A DNA stretch of 64,000 nucleotides from Alphaproteobacteria bacterium HGW-Alphaproteobacteria-18 (GTDB taxonomy: Bacteria; Pseudomonadota; Alphaproteobacteria; Caulobacterales; Hyphomonadaceae): the NCBI GenBank assembly GCA_002841155.1, contig PHEH01000001.1, positions 62,001 to 126,000 of the forward strand, written 5' to 3'. Below, piece by piece: positions 29,583 through 39,900 of the stretch. Position numbers and translations under genes: made by a program. The notes beneath the pieces are model-generated. The model saw only the letters and a program-made list of their open reading frames with translations. It did no database searches and was not told the origin of the DNA. Position 1 is the stretch's first letter; every line of letters starts with the position of its first letter.

Positions 29583-30554
29583 ATGGCTCAGTTCAAGACA
29601 CGTCTGACCGAGATGTTCGGTGTGGAAACACCCATCTGCATGGGCGGCATGACCGGGGTTGGCTACGGCGAACTCGTGGCGGCTGTGGCGAATGCCGGCG
29701 CGCTCGGATTCATCACCGCGCACATGTTCAAATCGGGCGAGGAACTGCTCGCCGAGATCGAGAAGACGAAGGCGCTGACAGACAAGCCCTTCGGCGTGAA
29801 CCTTACCCTGCTGCCCTCGATCAACCCGATTCCGTATGACGAGTATCGCGAAGCCATCATCCATAGCGGCATCAAGATCGTCGAAACCGCAGGCCGCGCG
29901 CCGACCGACCATCTGCCACGCTTCAAGGAGCATGGCGTCAAGGTGATCCACAAATGCACCTCGGTTCGCCACGCCGTTTCTGCGGTGAACAAGGGCGTGG
30001 ATGTCATCTCGATCGACGGTTTCGAATGTGCGGGCCATCCGGGCGAAGATGATGTCGGGCTCATTGTTCTGCTGCCGGCGACGGTGGATGCCGTCAATGT
30101 GCCGGTTATCGCGTCTGGGGGCATGGCCGATGGCCGGGGCCTGGCCGCTGCCATCGCGCTTGGCGCTGACGGCGTGAACATGGGTACGCGTTTCTGCGCA
30201 ACCGTTGAGGCAAAGATCCACGAGAACGTAAAGAAGAAGATCGTCGAGAATGACGAGCTCGACACCGTTCTGGTTGGCCGCTCCCTGCGCAACACTGCCC
30301 GCGTTGCGAAGAATGAAATCTCGGTTCAGGTCGCTGAAATCCAGAGAGACCCAACAAAGTCGTTCGCTGACGTGAAGGAGCTGATGGCCGGTGTGCGTGG
30401 GCGCGAGAACGTCCTGCGCGATGGCGACATGGATGGCGGGATCTGGACGACAGGCCAGAGCCAGGCGCTGATCCATGATATCCCGACCTGCCAGGAACTG
30501 GTCAGCAATATCATGAAGCAATTCGAGGAAGCGCGCGCCAAGTTCGCCCGCTGA
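29583..30554 (+). CDS. Nitronate monooxygenase family flavoprotein
   Basis: 323-residue FMN-dependent TIM-barrel enzyme of the nitronate monooxygenase/enoyl-reductase (2-nitropropane dioxygenase) family, which oxidises alkyl nitronates. Visible are the N-terminal PICMGGMTGVG, the conserved His region in SIDGFECAGHPGEDDVG, and the FMN phosphate site VIASGGMADGRGLAAAIALGADGVNMGTRF. Some homologues act on propionate 3-nitronate; the physiological substrate here is not determined. AAAAGGGG precedes the ATG. A strong terminator follows. Confidence 0.87.
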   Translation: MAQFKTRLTEMFGVETPICMGGMTGVGYGELVAAVANAGALGFITAHMFKSGEELLAEIEKTKALTDKPFGVNLTLLPSINPIPYDEYREAIIHSGIKIVETAGRAPTDHLPRFKEHGVKVIHKCTSVRHAVSAVNKGVDVISIDGFECAGHPGEDDVGLIVLLPATVDAVNVPVIASGGMADGRGLAAAIALGADGVNMGTRFCATVEAKIHENVKKKIVENDELDTVLVGRSLRNTARVAKNEISVQVAEIQRDPTKSFADVKELMAGVRGRENVLRDGDMDGGIWTTGQSQALIHDIPTCQELVSNIMKQFEEARAKFAR

Positions 30555-30584
30555 TCCTGAGGGGGCCTGCGCTCTTCTGTCTTC

Positions 30585-30620
30585 AAAGCCGGGCGCGCAG
30601 CCGATGCGGCCCGGCTTTTT
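30585..30620 (+). terminator. Rho-independent terminator of the nitronate monooxygenase gene
   Basis: AAAGCCGGGC and GCCCGGCTTT form a 10-bp stem around a 14-base loop, followed by T residues. Confidence 0.85.
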
Positions 30621-30943
30621 CATGTCCAGCGCCGGGCTTCCGCGGAGAAAGTGCCATGAAGAAGTGGGGGGGGCGGTCTCATACTCGCCCATACCGAGCG
30701 AAGGAATGATGCCCTGAAGAGCACTTTTTTACTTTGGTGACCGCTCTATCTCATTGAGTTTATGATTTTGCCTGCCAAAGGGAAGGTCAGCGTTTTAAGG
30801 CCCTTGAGGCGGTTGGGTGGGCAAATTCCGCAGTTTTTGTACACATTCCTCCGCGTCCAAAGTATGCCCATCCTGAACTTCCGGCTCTCAGCAGCCCTCG
30901 CACCGAACAAACCAGATGACCGGAGCGCTACTCGGTGGTTTGC
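30621..30943. other. Intergenic region, nothing recognised
   Basis: About 320 bases between convergent genes. It contains no credible gene and no hairpin of note beyond the upstream terminator. It marks the edge of the amidohydrolase/symporter locus. Confidence 0.5.
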
Positions 30944-32386
30944 TCATTTCGGGACTTTGTCGGCGCCGCCACCTTGCCCCAGGACGCTCACCGGCTCAGC
31001 CTGACCAAGCGTCCGCTCGTACTGTGAGATATCCCGCTTCAGCTCAGGCAGAAGTATGAACACGGCGAGAAGGTTTGGTATGGCCATACCGAAGAGCATT
31101 GCGTCGATGAAGTCTACAATATGCGCGAGTTCGATGGTCGCTCCGAGAGAGAGGACCGCGCAAAGGGCGAGTTTGTAGATGGTGTCGACCCGCGGGCTGT
31201 TTCCCGAGAGATATCCGACCGCCTTCGAGCCATAGTAAGCCCAGCTGACGGCTGTCGAGAAGGCGAACAGGATAACCGAGATGCAGAGGATATAGGAGAA
31301 CCAAGGAAAGACCGACTCGAAGGCGAACGATGTCATGCCGATCCCCATGGGCACGTCAGCCTGCCAGGCGCCGGTAACGAGTATGATCAGGCCTGTGGTG
31401 AGGCAAACCACGATGGTATCTATAAACGGCTCGACAAGGGCCACGTAGCCCTCGGTCAACGGATTGTTTGTACGCACGGCTGAATGTGCGATGGCTGACG
31501 AACCAGTTCCTGCCTCGCTCGAATAGGTGGCGCGCTTGAGGCCATTGATCATGGCCCCCACAGCTCCGCCGGCCGCAGCGTCGAGGCCGAACGCGCCTTC
31601 AAGAATTTGCTGTAGCACCGCGGGGATCATGGAAGCATTGACGGTGATGACCACCAAGCCTGCACTCAGGTAGATCAAGCACATTGCTGGCACCAGCCGC
31701 GAAGTGACGCGCGCGATGGAACGAATGCCTCCGAGCACGATCACCGCCACGAGCGTTGCCATCACGATGCCGAAGAGCAGCGGTGCTTCAATGGACGTCA
31801 CCCGCTCAAACTGTGCGTAGGACTGATTGACCTGGAAGATACTGACGGACGCCCCGACCGCCATCAGTGCGAAAATTGCGGCGAGAAGTTTCCCGGCCCG
31901 TGGCAGTTTCAGGCGAGAGAATGCTTCTTCAATGTAATACATCGGGCCGCCAGACACCCGGCCTTCCCCGTCGATTTTCCGGTACTTCACGGCCAGGGCG
32001 CATTCGGCGAACTTGGTCGACATCGCGAAGAAACCGGCGACCAACATCCAGAAAATAGCGCCTGGCCCTCCGAGTGCGATAGCAATCGGAACGCTTGCGA
32101 TATTGCCCAGACCTATCGTTCCGGAGAGGGCAGCCGAGAGTGCTTCGAAATGCGATATCTCGCCCTTGGTGTTGTGGTCAGTGGGGGCGCCCTTGATCAA
32201 AATCTTCCAGGCGTGCGTAAATCCCCTCAGATTGAGGAAGCGCAGCAAGAAAGTAATGGCGATGGAGCCGCCGCCCAACCAGAGCACGACCAGCGGAACT
32301 TCAACATTCCCCGCCTTCACTGAGAAAAAGATCAGGCTGTTGACGGCGTTCGCGACTGGCGCAAACGCCTCATCAAGAGTAAACAT
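30944..32386 (-). CDS. Sodium:alanine/glycine symporter (AGCS family)
   Basis: 480-residue inner-membrane transporter importing a small amino acid with sodium. Typical AGCS features are present: EALSAALSGTIGLGNIASVPIA near residue 80, GPGAIFWM, GRVSGGPMYYIE, and KRATYSSEAGTGSSAIAHSA near residue 290. About ten or more hydrophobic segments occur. It is the last gene of the amidohydrolase run and lies 79 bases after it, so it likely imports the amino acid released by those enzymes (inference). Confidence 0.9.
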   Translation of the reverse strand: MFTLDEAFAPVANAVNSLIFFSVKAGNVEVPLVVLWLGGGSIAITFLLRFLNLRGFTHAWKILIKGAPTDHNTKGEISHFEALSAALSGTIGLGNIASVPIAIALGGPGAIFWMLVAGFFAMSTKFAECALAVKYRKIDGEGRVSGGPMYYIEEAFSRLKLPRAGKLLAAIFALMAVGASVSIFQVNQSYAQFERVTSIEAPLLFGIVMATLVAVIVLGGIRSIARVTSRLVPAMCLIYLSAGLVVITVNASMIPAVLQQILEGAFGLDAAAGGAVGAMINGLKRATYSSEAGTGSSAIAHSAVRTNNPLTEGYVALVEPFIDTIVVCLTTGLIILVTGAWQADVPMGIGMTSFAFESVFPWFSYILCISVILFAFSTAVSWAYYGSKAVGYLSGNSPRVDTIYKLALCAVLSLGATIELAHIVDFIDAMLFGMAIPNLLAVFILLPELKRDISQYERTLGQAEPVSVLGQGGGADKVPK

Positions 32387-32465
32387 GCTTCCTCCAGGAC
32401 AATCGGAGCCGGGGTCAGAATTTATCTGATCCGTACACTGCGGAAACGGCCTTGAAGGTCAGGCC

Positions 32466-34223
32466 TCAATAGAACCTGACATTGTCGATCTCCAGCCAAA
32501 AGGTTTCCCCACCCGTGCGGTTGGCCCCGAATTTCACTGCGTAGAGTGCGCCGGGCGAGAATTCCTCGCCCTCAATTGCCCTGAAGGGCACCTTCATTGC
32601 CTGCCATTCTGAGCCGGCAGAAAATGTGTCAGACACGACACCAGACTGGGATACGATTTCGACCCGGTAAGGACCGCCATCGCCGCGAGCCTCAAACACG
32701 AGCCCTTCAAATCGGGTTGCGTCCGAGGGCACAAAGCTGCCGGGGGAGAGGGGCAGGACGACCAATGCTTTCGGGAATTCCTTGTCTGACAAACCCGCCG
32801 ACAGTTGCAGTGCTTGGCCGCCCTCAAATCGAGGAACGGTTTGCGCAATAAGGACGCTGCGCGGAAATCCGTTATCCACATCCGCTGTTCGCGCAGCGCC
32901 GCCTGCCGTCAAATTTCCCGCTTGCTCGAAGTCATCGATCACCGGGTTGGCTGCAACGGCCGCCGGTATCCCCGGCCTTTGAGGTTGTGTCAGGGCGCCG
33001 CCTTTGATGACTTGCCTGCCGTCGACGAAAACGGAATCAATATGGCGATAGTCTGAAATCTCGTCCCAGGGCTTTCCGCGCACGAGAACAAAATCCGCGC
33101 GCTTGCCTGGCTCGATTGTTCCCCGGTCATCTCCCAGATCGAGCACTCGAGCGCTGTTCGCTGTCCCTGCCATAAGGGCCTGTTTCGGGGACAGTCCGAA
33201 ATCAACCAGAAGCTCAAGTTCGCGAAGGGTGGACTCGCCGAATGGCGTGGCCCCAATACCGGAATCGGTGCCAAGCGCGATGGGAATGCCCGCGTCCACG
33301 ATGCGTTGGAGATTGTGACGAGACGCTTCCTGGCGGCGCATGACAGGCAGCATCTGCGCTTCGGTATTATTGGCTGTCTTGTCCGGACGCGGTTCGTAAA
33401 CGGCCAGGGTGGGCGCATAGAAGACGTTGGAGGTCTGCATCAGACTGATCAACTCGTCGTCAAGCTTACGGTCCTGAATGGCATGGACGATGGCGGTCAC
33501 GCCAGCCTCTGCGGCCGTTTTAGCGCCGTCTACCGTGACGGTGTGTGTAACAACAGGCAGGCCCAGAGATCTTGCTTCCTCAACAATCGCTGCCAATGCA
33601 TCGACGTTGATCGAAGCATTATTGATCCCGCTTCCATACCGCCATCCATCCGCAAAGACCTTGATGACTTCCGGTTTGTAAGGCGCCAGTGCACCGACGA
33701 TGGACTTGCCTTCCCGCGGTGTCGTTGCCAGCCGGGTCATGTTTTCATCGCCCCAGTCGGCGCCGTGACCGCCAGGTGTCGCCGTCCGCGCCGTGAAGAC
33801 GACGTGCGGTGAGGTTAGTTGCTCATGCCAGAGGCGTTTTGGGCCGAAGGATTCTGGCGCTGAATGAAAATCGGTAGCCGTCGTGACACCGCTTTGCAGG
33901 AGCAGGGTCGCCGTATCCGCCCGGCTGATGCCGCCCATCCCAGTCCAGTGTACGTGCACATCTGTCAGACCGGGCAGGAGGCTGAGCCCCTTGGCTTTGA
34001 TGATGGTGGTGCCACGGCGGGCAGGCAGGTTCTTCCCGATCGCTGAAAAGCGTCCGTCCCGTATTTCCACATCGGCGATGAAGGGATCGCTGCCGGTTGC
34101 ATCAAAGATCGTGACATTGCGGATAACCGTCGGGCCGGGCGCTTTGTGTGCCGGAGCCGCGCTGGCGGCCGACAGGGCAAGTAATGCGGCTCCGATCGCC
34201 CCGGACAAAAAGCGCTTCCACAT
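32466..34223 (-). CDS. Secreted amidohydrolase with C-terminal CIA30-like domain
   Basis: 585-residue exported metal-dependent amidohydrolase. A signal peptide (1-22) is followed by the amidohydrolase barrel (about 35-410) with the metal motif DVHVHW (about 87-92), later His in THTVTV and HAIQDR, and the catalytic Asp in ALGTDSGIG. The tail from about 420 to 585 (VIDDFEQ ... LEIDNVRFY) resembles the CIA30/galactose-binding beta-sandwich seen fused to some amidohydrolases. The closest functional group is the imidazolonepropionase-like (COG1228) set, several of which are Xaa-Lys/Arg or prolidase-type dipeptidases. Exact substrate is unknown. It is followed by the symporter gene. Confidence 0.83.
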   Translation of the reverse strand: MWKRFLSGAIGAALLALSAASAAPAHKAPGPTVIRNVTIFDATGSDPFIADVEIRDGRFSAIGKNLPARRGTTIIKAKGLSLLPGLTDVHVHWTGMGGISRADTATLLLQSGVTTATDFHSAPESFGPKRLWHEQLTSPHVVFTARTATPGGHGADWGDENMTRLATTPREGKSIVGALAPYKPEVIKVFADGWRYGSGINNASINVDALAAIVEEARSLGLPVVTHTVTVDGAKTAAEAGVTAIVHAIQDRKLDDELISLMQTSNVFYAPTLAVYEPRPDKTANNTEAQMLPVMRRQEASRHNLQRIVDAGIPIALGTDSGIGATPFGESTLRELELLVDFGLSPKQALMAGTANSARVLDLGDDRGTIEPGKRADFVLVRGKPWDEISDYRHIDSVFVDGRQVIKGGALTQPQRPGIPAAVAANPVIDDFEQAGNLTAGGAARTADVDNGFPRSVLIAQTVPRFEGGQALQLSAGLSDKEFPKALVVLPLSPGSFVPSDATRFEGLVFEARGDGGPYRVEIVSQSGVVSDTFSAGSEWQAMKVPFRAIEGEEFSPGALYAVKFGANRTGGETFWLEIDNVRFY

Positions 34224-34229
34224 GGGTTG

Positions 34230-35504
34230 CTACTCCTGCTCAGGTTTCGCAATCGACGCAGATGCACGCGCGGCGGGAATGTATCGCCGCTCCAGGGCAT
34301 CCTGTCTGGACGAAAGGGATTGGGCCTCGCCGCCAATGTACAGCGCATTCAGCTCAGTCATTGGCTCGAACGGATCGCCTGACCAGATCGCCAGATCTGC
34401 GATCTGGCCCGGTGCAAGGGCGCCGAAATCCGACATACCCCAAACCCTTGCAGGGGTTACCGTCACCGCTCTCAGCGCGGCTTCGGTGGGGACGCCGCGT
34501 GCAATCGCCAGGCCAGCGAAGAGGCGAACCTTGCCGGCATCATGGGCTGCCGAGCCACCGCGAAGGATCAGCTGAACGCCTGCAGCGTGCAGTTTCGCCG
34601 CGTTATCGGATGTCGCACCGATCTCGTCAAAATTGCCGGGCAGGTTGTCGCTCGGATCAATGACAACCGGCACGCCGGCGCGGGCGATCTGGTCGGCGAC
34701 CACCCACCCCTCTGCGGCCCCCACGAGAATCAACCGGATCTTTTCTGAAGCTGCGATATCGATCAAAGTCAGGATATCCGAAGCACGATTGACACGGACA
34801 GCGAGAGGTTTTGTGCCCTTTGATATCGGAACCAGAGCCTCGAGATCGGCCTGGGACCATTCTCTGGAGCCCAGCTCCCCCTTGGCGAGGAGGGCGGGAT
34901 CGCGCGCAAAGCGCCGCACATCCTGTAGATCCGCTCTGAGCTGAACGAAGGTTGCGCCCCGGCCATATGCGCTGGTGCGCATGTCCCAGATGATACCCAC
35001 CTGAGGAATGACTTCGGCTGTCGCGCCATCTACCAAACTCAGAATGGCAGCTTGCCCGGAGAAGGTTGCGTTGTCAGCGCCGGGATTCGGCATGACAATC
35101 GCACGGGTGACACCGCCCTTGCGGGCGACAGGAATAGTCGCCGAAAACGGGTTGATCGCATACTGGACATCGTATCCTGCACTGATCCGGCCAATCCGGC
35201 TGGACGTCTCGGAAGCATCTGAACCGCCTGAGATTTCGACCATGCCTATGACGGAGTCGGTCGCGATGAAGCCAGGCGTGATCGTTTTTCCAGCGACATC
35301 CACCACTGTTGCGCCGGCAGGTATGTGGACATCCCTGCCGACCGCGACGATGCGTCCTTTATCGATCAGGATGGTACCGCCTTCGATCGTGCCGGCTGTG
35401 TCTGCTGTCATGATCCTGGCGCCTCGCAGCACGATGGGTTCAGCGAAAGCCGAAACTGCCAATCCAGCCAGAGCCACCACAAGAATTACTGACCGGTGCA
35501 TCAT
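34230..35504 (-). CDS. Exported amidohydrolase-like protein lacking the HxH metal motif
   Basis: 424-residue protein with a signal peptide (1-21) and the amidohydrolase fold including the N- and C-terminal beta-sandwich segments (ITPGF, VTVTPARVWG, LAPGQIADLAIW). Where metal-dependent relatives read DxHxH after PGF, this one reads ATDSVIG, and no clear later His pair is visible. It may be a non-catalytic partner of the HxH-bearing protein encoded immediately upstream (four-base overlap), or use a different metal set. Such unequal amidohydrolase pairs are known from genomes but lack assigned substrates. Confidence 0.75.
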   Translation of the reverse strand: MMHRSVILVVALAGLAVSAFAEPIVLRGARIMTADTAGTIEGGTILIDKGRIVAVGRDVHIPAGATVVDVAGKTITPGFIATDSVIGMVEISGGSDASETSSRIGRISAGYDVQYAINPFSATIPVARKGGVTRAIVMPNPGADNATFSGQAAILSLVDGATAEVIPQVGIIWDMRTSAYGRGATFVQLRADLQDVRRFARDPALLAKGELGSREWSQADLEALVPISKGTKPLAVRVNRASDILTLIDIAASEKIRLILVGAAEGWVVADQIARAGVPVVIDPSDNLPGNFDEIGATSDNAAKLHAAGVQLILRGGSAAHDAGKVRLFAGLAIARGVPTEAALRAVTVTPARVWGMSDFGALAPGQIADLAIWSGDPFEPMTELNALYIGGEAQSLSSRQDALERRYIPAARASASIAKPEQE

Positions 35505-36841
35505 TTCACGGCTCCTATAACTGGCTGCCCAAGGAGGAAATCTGAATCAGGATCAGCTGCCGGATCGTCCCGGTTCACGACCATGACACCATCAATGAAA
35601 ACCTTCTCTGCGATGGCATAGACACTGAAAGGATCGGCCGACCACAGAACAATGTCAGCCATCTTGCCTGGCGCGAGACTGCCGGTCTTGTCTGCGATAC
35701 CGAGCGTTACGGCTGGGTTGAGCGTGATCCAGCGGATCGCATCTTCCCGGCTGATGTCCTCGCCAGCACGTTGCGCAGAAGCCATCGCCATTGCGGCCTC
35801 AAGATTTAGCCGCTGTACGAGCACGGCGCTGTCGGAATGCAGCATGGTGTGAACACCGGCCCATTCCAGCGCGGCGACGTTCAGCGGTACGGCATCGTAG
35901 GCTTCCAGCTTGAACCCCCAGCGATCTGCCCAGGTTGCAATCGCAATGCCTTCTTCAGCCAGAGTGTCAGCGATCTTGTAGGCCTCGGTGGCATGATGGA
36001 AAGCGCCGATCCGGAATCCGAATTCTTTTGAGAGGTCGATCATTTGCATCATTTCATCCGCCCTGTAGCAATGAATGTGCGTCGTGATGTCTCCGGAGAG
36101 AATGCCGGCGAGCGTTTCGAGCCGGTGGTCCTGTTTCTGACTTTCACCCTTTTTCTTCTTTTCCAGGTAAGCCTGCGCGTCGATGAAACCAGCGCGAAAG
36201 CCCGCCATGTTTCCCATGCGGGTAAACGGATCATTGCCGCGCGCTGCATAGACGATGGGGTTTTCACCGCAGGCCATTTTGGCGCCGTAAGGCGCGTCCG
36301 GGAACTTCATTCCCTGTACGCTCACGGAGGGAACATTCTTGATCGTAACGGAGCGACCACCGAAAAGATTGGCTGAACCGGGCAGTATGGCGAGCGTCGT
36401 GACACCTCCGCGCCGGGCCATTTCGAAGCCGGGATCCTGCGGCCAGATCGAATGTTCCGCCCAGACTTCGGCTGTGTTCTTTCCGGTCTTCTCATTTCCG
36501 TTGCGCATCGAGGGTACGCCGGGTGAGGAGAAGACGCCGAGATGGGAGTGAATATCGATAATACCGGGAGTTACCCATTTGCCTGCACCATCGATTATCC
36601 GGGTTCCCGGCGGTACCTCAACTCCAGGACCGATCTCAGAGATCTTGCCGTTGCTCAAAAGGATAGTGGCTTTCTGGAGGACCGGACCTTCGGCTGTGAG
36701 AATCGAAGCCCCCACAATTGCCGTCGGCGGGGCTGCTTGAACCGAGTAAGTTGAGGGATAGGCGTCTTCCGGAGTTGCCAGGGCAGGAGACCAGCCCACA
36801 ATCACCATAGACACACCCAGCAGGCAGGCGCGAACAATCAT
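35501..36841 (-). CDS. Exported metal-dependent amidohydrolase
   Basis: 446-residue periplasmic amidohydrolase. A signal peptide (about 1-22) precedes the barrel with metal motif DIHSHLG, followed by later His in THIHCYRADEMM, AFHHATEAY and the catalytic Asp in MLHSDSAVL, so the binuclear site appears intact. Its stop overlaps the start of the HxH-less paralogue (ATGA), implying coupled translation and perhaps a heteromer. It is the first amidohydrolase after the TonB receptor, downstream of the terminator at 36880-36915. Confidence 0.85.
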   Translation of the reverse strand: MIVRACLLGVSMVIVGWSPALATPEDAYPSTYSVQAAPPTAIVGASILTAEGPVLQKATILLSNGKISEIGPGVEVPPGTRIIDGAGKWVTPGIIDIHSHLGVFSSPGVPSMRNGNEKTGKNTAEVWAEHSIWPQDPGFEMARRGGVTTLAILPGSANLFGGRSVTIKNVPSVSVQGMKFPDAPYGAKMACGENPIVYAARGNDPFTRMGNMAGFRAGFIDAQAYLEKKKKGESQKQDHRLETLAGILSGDITTHIHCYRADEMMQMIDLSKEFGFRIGAFHHATEAYKIADTLAEEGIAIATWADRWGFKLEAYDAVPLNVAALEWAGVHTMLHSDSAVLVQRLNLEAAMAMASAQRAGEDISREDAIRWITLNPAVTLGIADKTGSLAPGKMADIVLWSADPFSVYAIAEKVFIDGVMVVNRDDPAADPDSDFLLGQPVIGAVK

Positions 36842-36879
36842 AACATTTCATATCCCGTGTTTGTGCGGCGGCAGGAGCA

Positions 36880-36915
36880 AGAAAAGCCCGGCGATGAGTT
36901 TGCGCGCCGGGCTTT
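36880..36915 (-). terminator. Rho-independent terminator between TonB receptor and amidohydrolases
   Basis: AAAGCCCGGC and GCCGGGCTTT form a perfect 10-bp stem with a 13-base loop, followed on the minus strand by TTTTCTT. It lies in the 85-base gap after the receptor stop. If leaky it would set receptor expression above that of the enzymes. Confidence 0.8.
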
Positions 36916-36926
36916 CTGAACCAGCG

Positions 36927-39900
36927 TCAGAATTCCTTCTGGACGCTCAGATAGAGATAACGTGGCGTCGCAGAGTAGAGCGACCCCATGTATCCATATG
37001 TCTCGTCCGCAAGCGGAGGATCATTGTCAAACAGGTTGCGGGCGCCCACACGTATCCGGCTGTTTGCCAACAGGCCTTCTTCCTTGAAGCTATACTGTGC
37101 GTAGAGGTTGACCAGCGTATGATCATCGACGCGCATGTAGTTCAGGTTAGCGTCCCGAATGGATGTGTCGTCCACACCGCCTGTATAGGTCGCGCTCGCG
37201 CCGACACGGAACTGATCGAGCGTCCATGTAAGGGAGGTTGATATCCGCCATTTTGGGTTACCGTTCTGCTCGATAAGGTCCGCCGTTTCTGGCAGCACGG
37301 TCAGCGCATTGATAAGACCTGAATCCCTTGCAGCGTACAACTCTTCAATTGCGGAAGAAACGCCGCGGGAATAGGTCAGAAGACGGGATGCATTCAGGCT
37401 GAAGTCGAAATCGCCTGCGCGTGTTCCGTCAAGGTTCCACCTGAAGCCAAAATCGATGCCCTCGACTGTTTGTGGCTGGAGGTTCTGGTACACATCATCC
37501 ACATACTGAACCACCCCAACCGGATCGAGACCAGTGCCGGCGAAGCGGGCAATGTCATCAGCCGTCGGATCAAGACGCGTCACCGCCGGATTCACCGTTC
37601 CCTGAACACGGTTCAGATAGTCAACGATAAGCGCGTTGCCCTCACCGAACACGCCAACGATACCCGTTTGCTCAATCGACCAGTAGTCTGCCGTGAAGGT
37701 CATCCTGCCAAGGAAATCGGGCAGTAACTGCGGCTGGATGACGGTGCCGACTGTCCAGTTGGTTGACTCTTCGGGTTTAAGATCCGGATTGCCAGCACGG
37801 CGTGCCGTAGCAACAAAGCTTGCGCTACAGTCGTTGAAAGACGTGATGCGGCCGGCACGAAGATCGGCTTCACATCGCACATAGTCCACGCGGGTGTTCC
37901 CGCGTGTGACGAGTGTCGCGTTGACCTGCTCCAGATTTGGTGCCCGGAACCCTTCAGAGTAAGAGCCGCGAACCCGCAGTCCTTCGAACAGATCCCAGGC
38001 GATTGCCGCCTTCGGTTTCGCAACGCTGCCGAAATCGCTATAATCTTCATAACGACCGGCAAGTTGCAGATCGAGTGCCCGCACGAGGGGAATTTTCATT
38101 TCCGGTGAGACGAGCGGAACTGCAAATTCGATGTAGCCGGATGCAACGTTTCGCGATCCGCTATTGTCTGGTGTCGGGCTGACCCCGAACATGTTGCTTT
38201 CCTGGAGCAGGCCGGTGACGGTATCCAACCAGGTGAATGTGCCATCCACATTGGGATCACGATCGTCGAGCTGTGTTTCCCTGCGGTATTCGACCCCTGC
38301 GGCGACACCAACATCGCCTGCCCAGAGACTGAAGAGGTCCGGTCGAGAAAAGTTTGCGTCCCATTGGAACAGGGTTGTCTTGTTGACCCGGTTGGAGTCG
38401 AACATGATCGCGTCCATCGCCGCCTGGGACGAGAATGTATTATCCGTACCGGGATTTAGCGGGTCTCCGCCATTAAAGGGGTTAAACGCATCCGGCGTTG
38501 AAAGGGCAAGATTGGCCTGAAACGCCGTTGCGTCGATAGCCTGCTGGCGGTCATCAACCTTTGCCTCACTGTAAAGAAGCGCCGTTTCCCAGTTCCAGGC
38601 GCCCAGATCACCGCGCAGGCCCGCCAGGGCCCGATACTGCTCGGCTTTCACCCGGACAGTCGTTGGCCCGAGATCGGAAAAACGCAGGCCGGTCAGCGTG
38701 ATGGGAAGCCCCTCGGCGGGTGCATCAATTCCCGGCAGCCGGTTGGGATTGACGGACCCATCGGCGAAAGTGACGGGGCCGAAAGGGTTCCAGTAGTTGG
38801 AGGCGGGGATTGTCATCCGGATCGAGCCGATCGTGAAGATGGAATCCTGAACGCTCTCTGTTTCGGCAAGATAATATCCGCCCTCCCCGAACAGCTCCAT
38901 GCCATTCGTGAGTTCGTACTTTCCCATTGTGAAGAGGTTGAGGCGCTCCAGCGACGGATTGAGCGAAATCGGGAAGCTTGAGCGCGCATCCCAGCGCAGG
39001 TTCGCATCTGCGCCCGTTGCTGCCGTTGCGGGCGCTGCATCATCGATGCAAATGCCGCCGCCCAGGTCGGCAAGGCAGCCTGCATTTGTGCCGGGTTGAA
39101 CGTGGAATGCGCCGGCGGCGCTGGTCAAGGACGTTGCGCCTTGGCGTACACGGATGTTTCCGGCGGTCTGGAATGTTCCCCACGGCATGGTCGTGCTGTC
39201 ATTCAGGAGAGACGCGTTGCCTTCAAACGCCGTGCCCACGAAAAGCGGACGCAAGTCGCCGAGGGCACTGAATTCCTGGTCTGTTGCCAGCAAAGCTGTC
39301 CGGTCTGTGTAGTTCGCAAAGAGCGTGATGTTGCCGCGGCCTTCAGCAAAGTTGCGGCCGAACAGTCCATTGATGTTCCATTCCTTGAGGTTCGTATCCG
39401 GAGCACCGCCATACTGTGCATCGATACGCGCACCATCAAAGTCGTCTTGCAAAACCATGTTTACGACACCGGCAACCGCGTCCGAGCCGTAGATCGCGCC
39501 GGCGCCGTCCCGGAGTACCTCTACCCGCTTCACGCCGTTCACCGGCACGGTGTTCGAGTTAAATGTCAGGACGGGCGCAAGATTGGCACTTGCCTGGCTG
39601 CTGGGATAGTTCACGCCGCGGCGGCCGTTGATAAGCACCAGGGTGCTTCCGACGCCCAGGTTTCTGAGGTCGACTGACGCCACATCCCCGCGTGCAAAGT
39701 TGCTGCTGACCTGTCCCGACGTCTGGTTGAAACTGACGTCTCCGAATTGCGGAATCGACCGGAAAAGATCTTCTCCGGACACTGCCGCAATCGCCGCGAT
39801 GTCGCTTTCGCTTACGACCGTGACTGGCAAGGCGCCATCAATGGCCGTGCCGGCAATCCGGCTACCGACGACAACAATGACAGCCTCGCGTTTTGTTTCG

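Noticed and set aside
30762..31004. 80-codon + frame in the gap before the symporter
   Set aside because: No ribosome-binding site, no family resemblance, and it overlaps the 3' end of the symporter gene.
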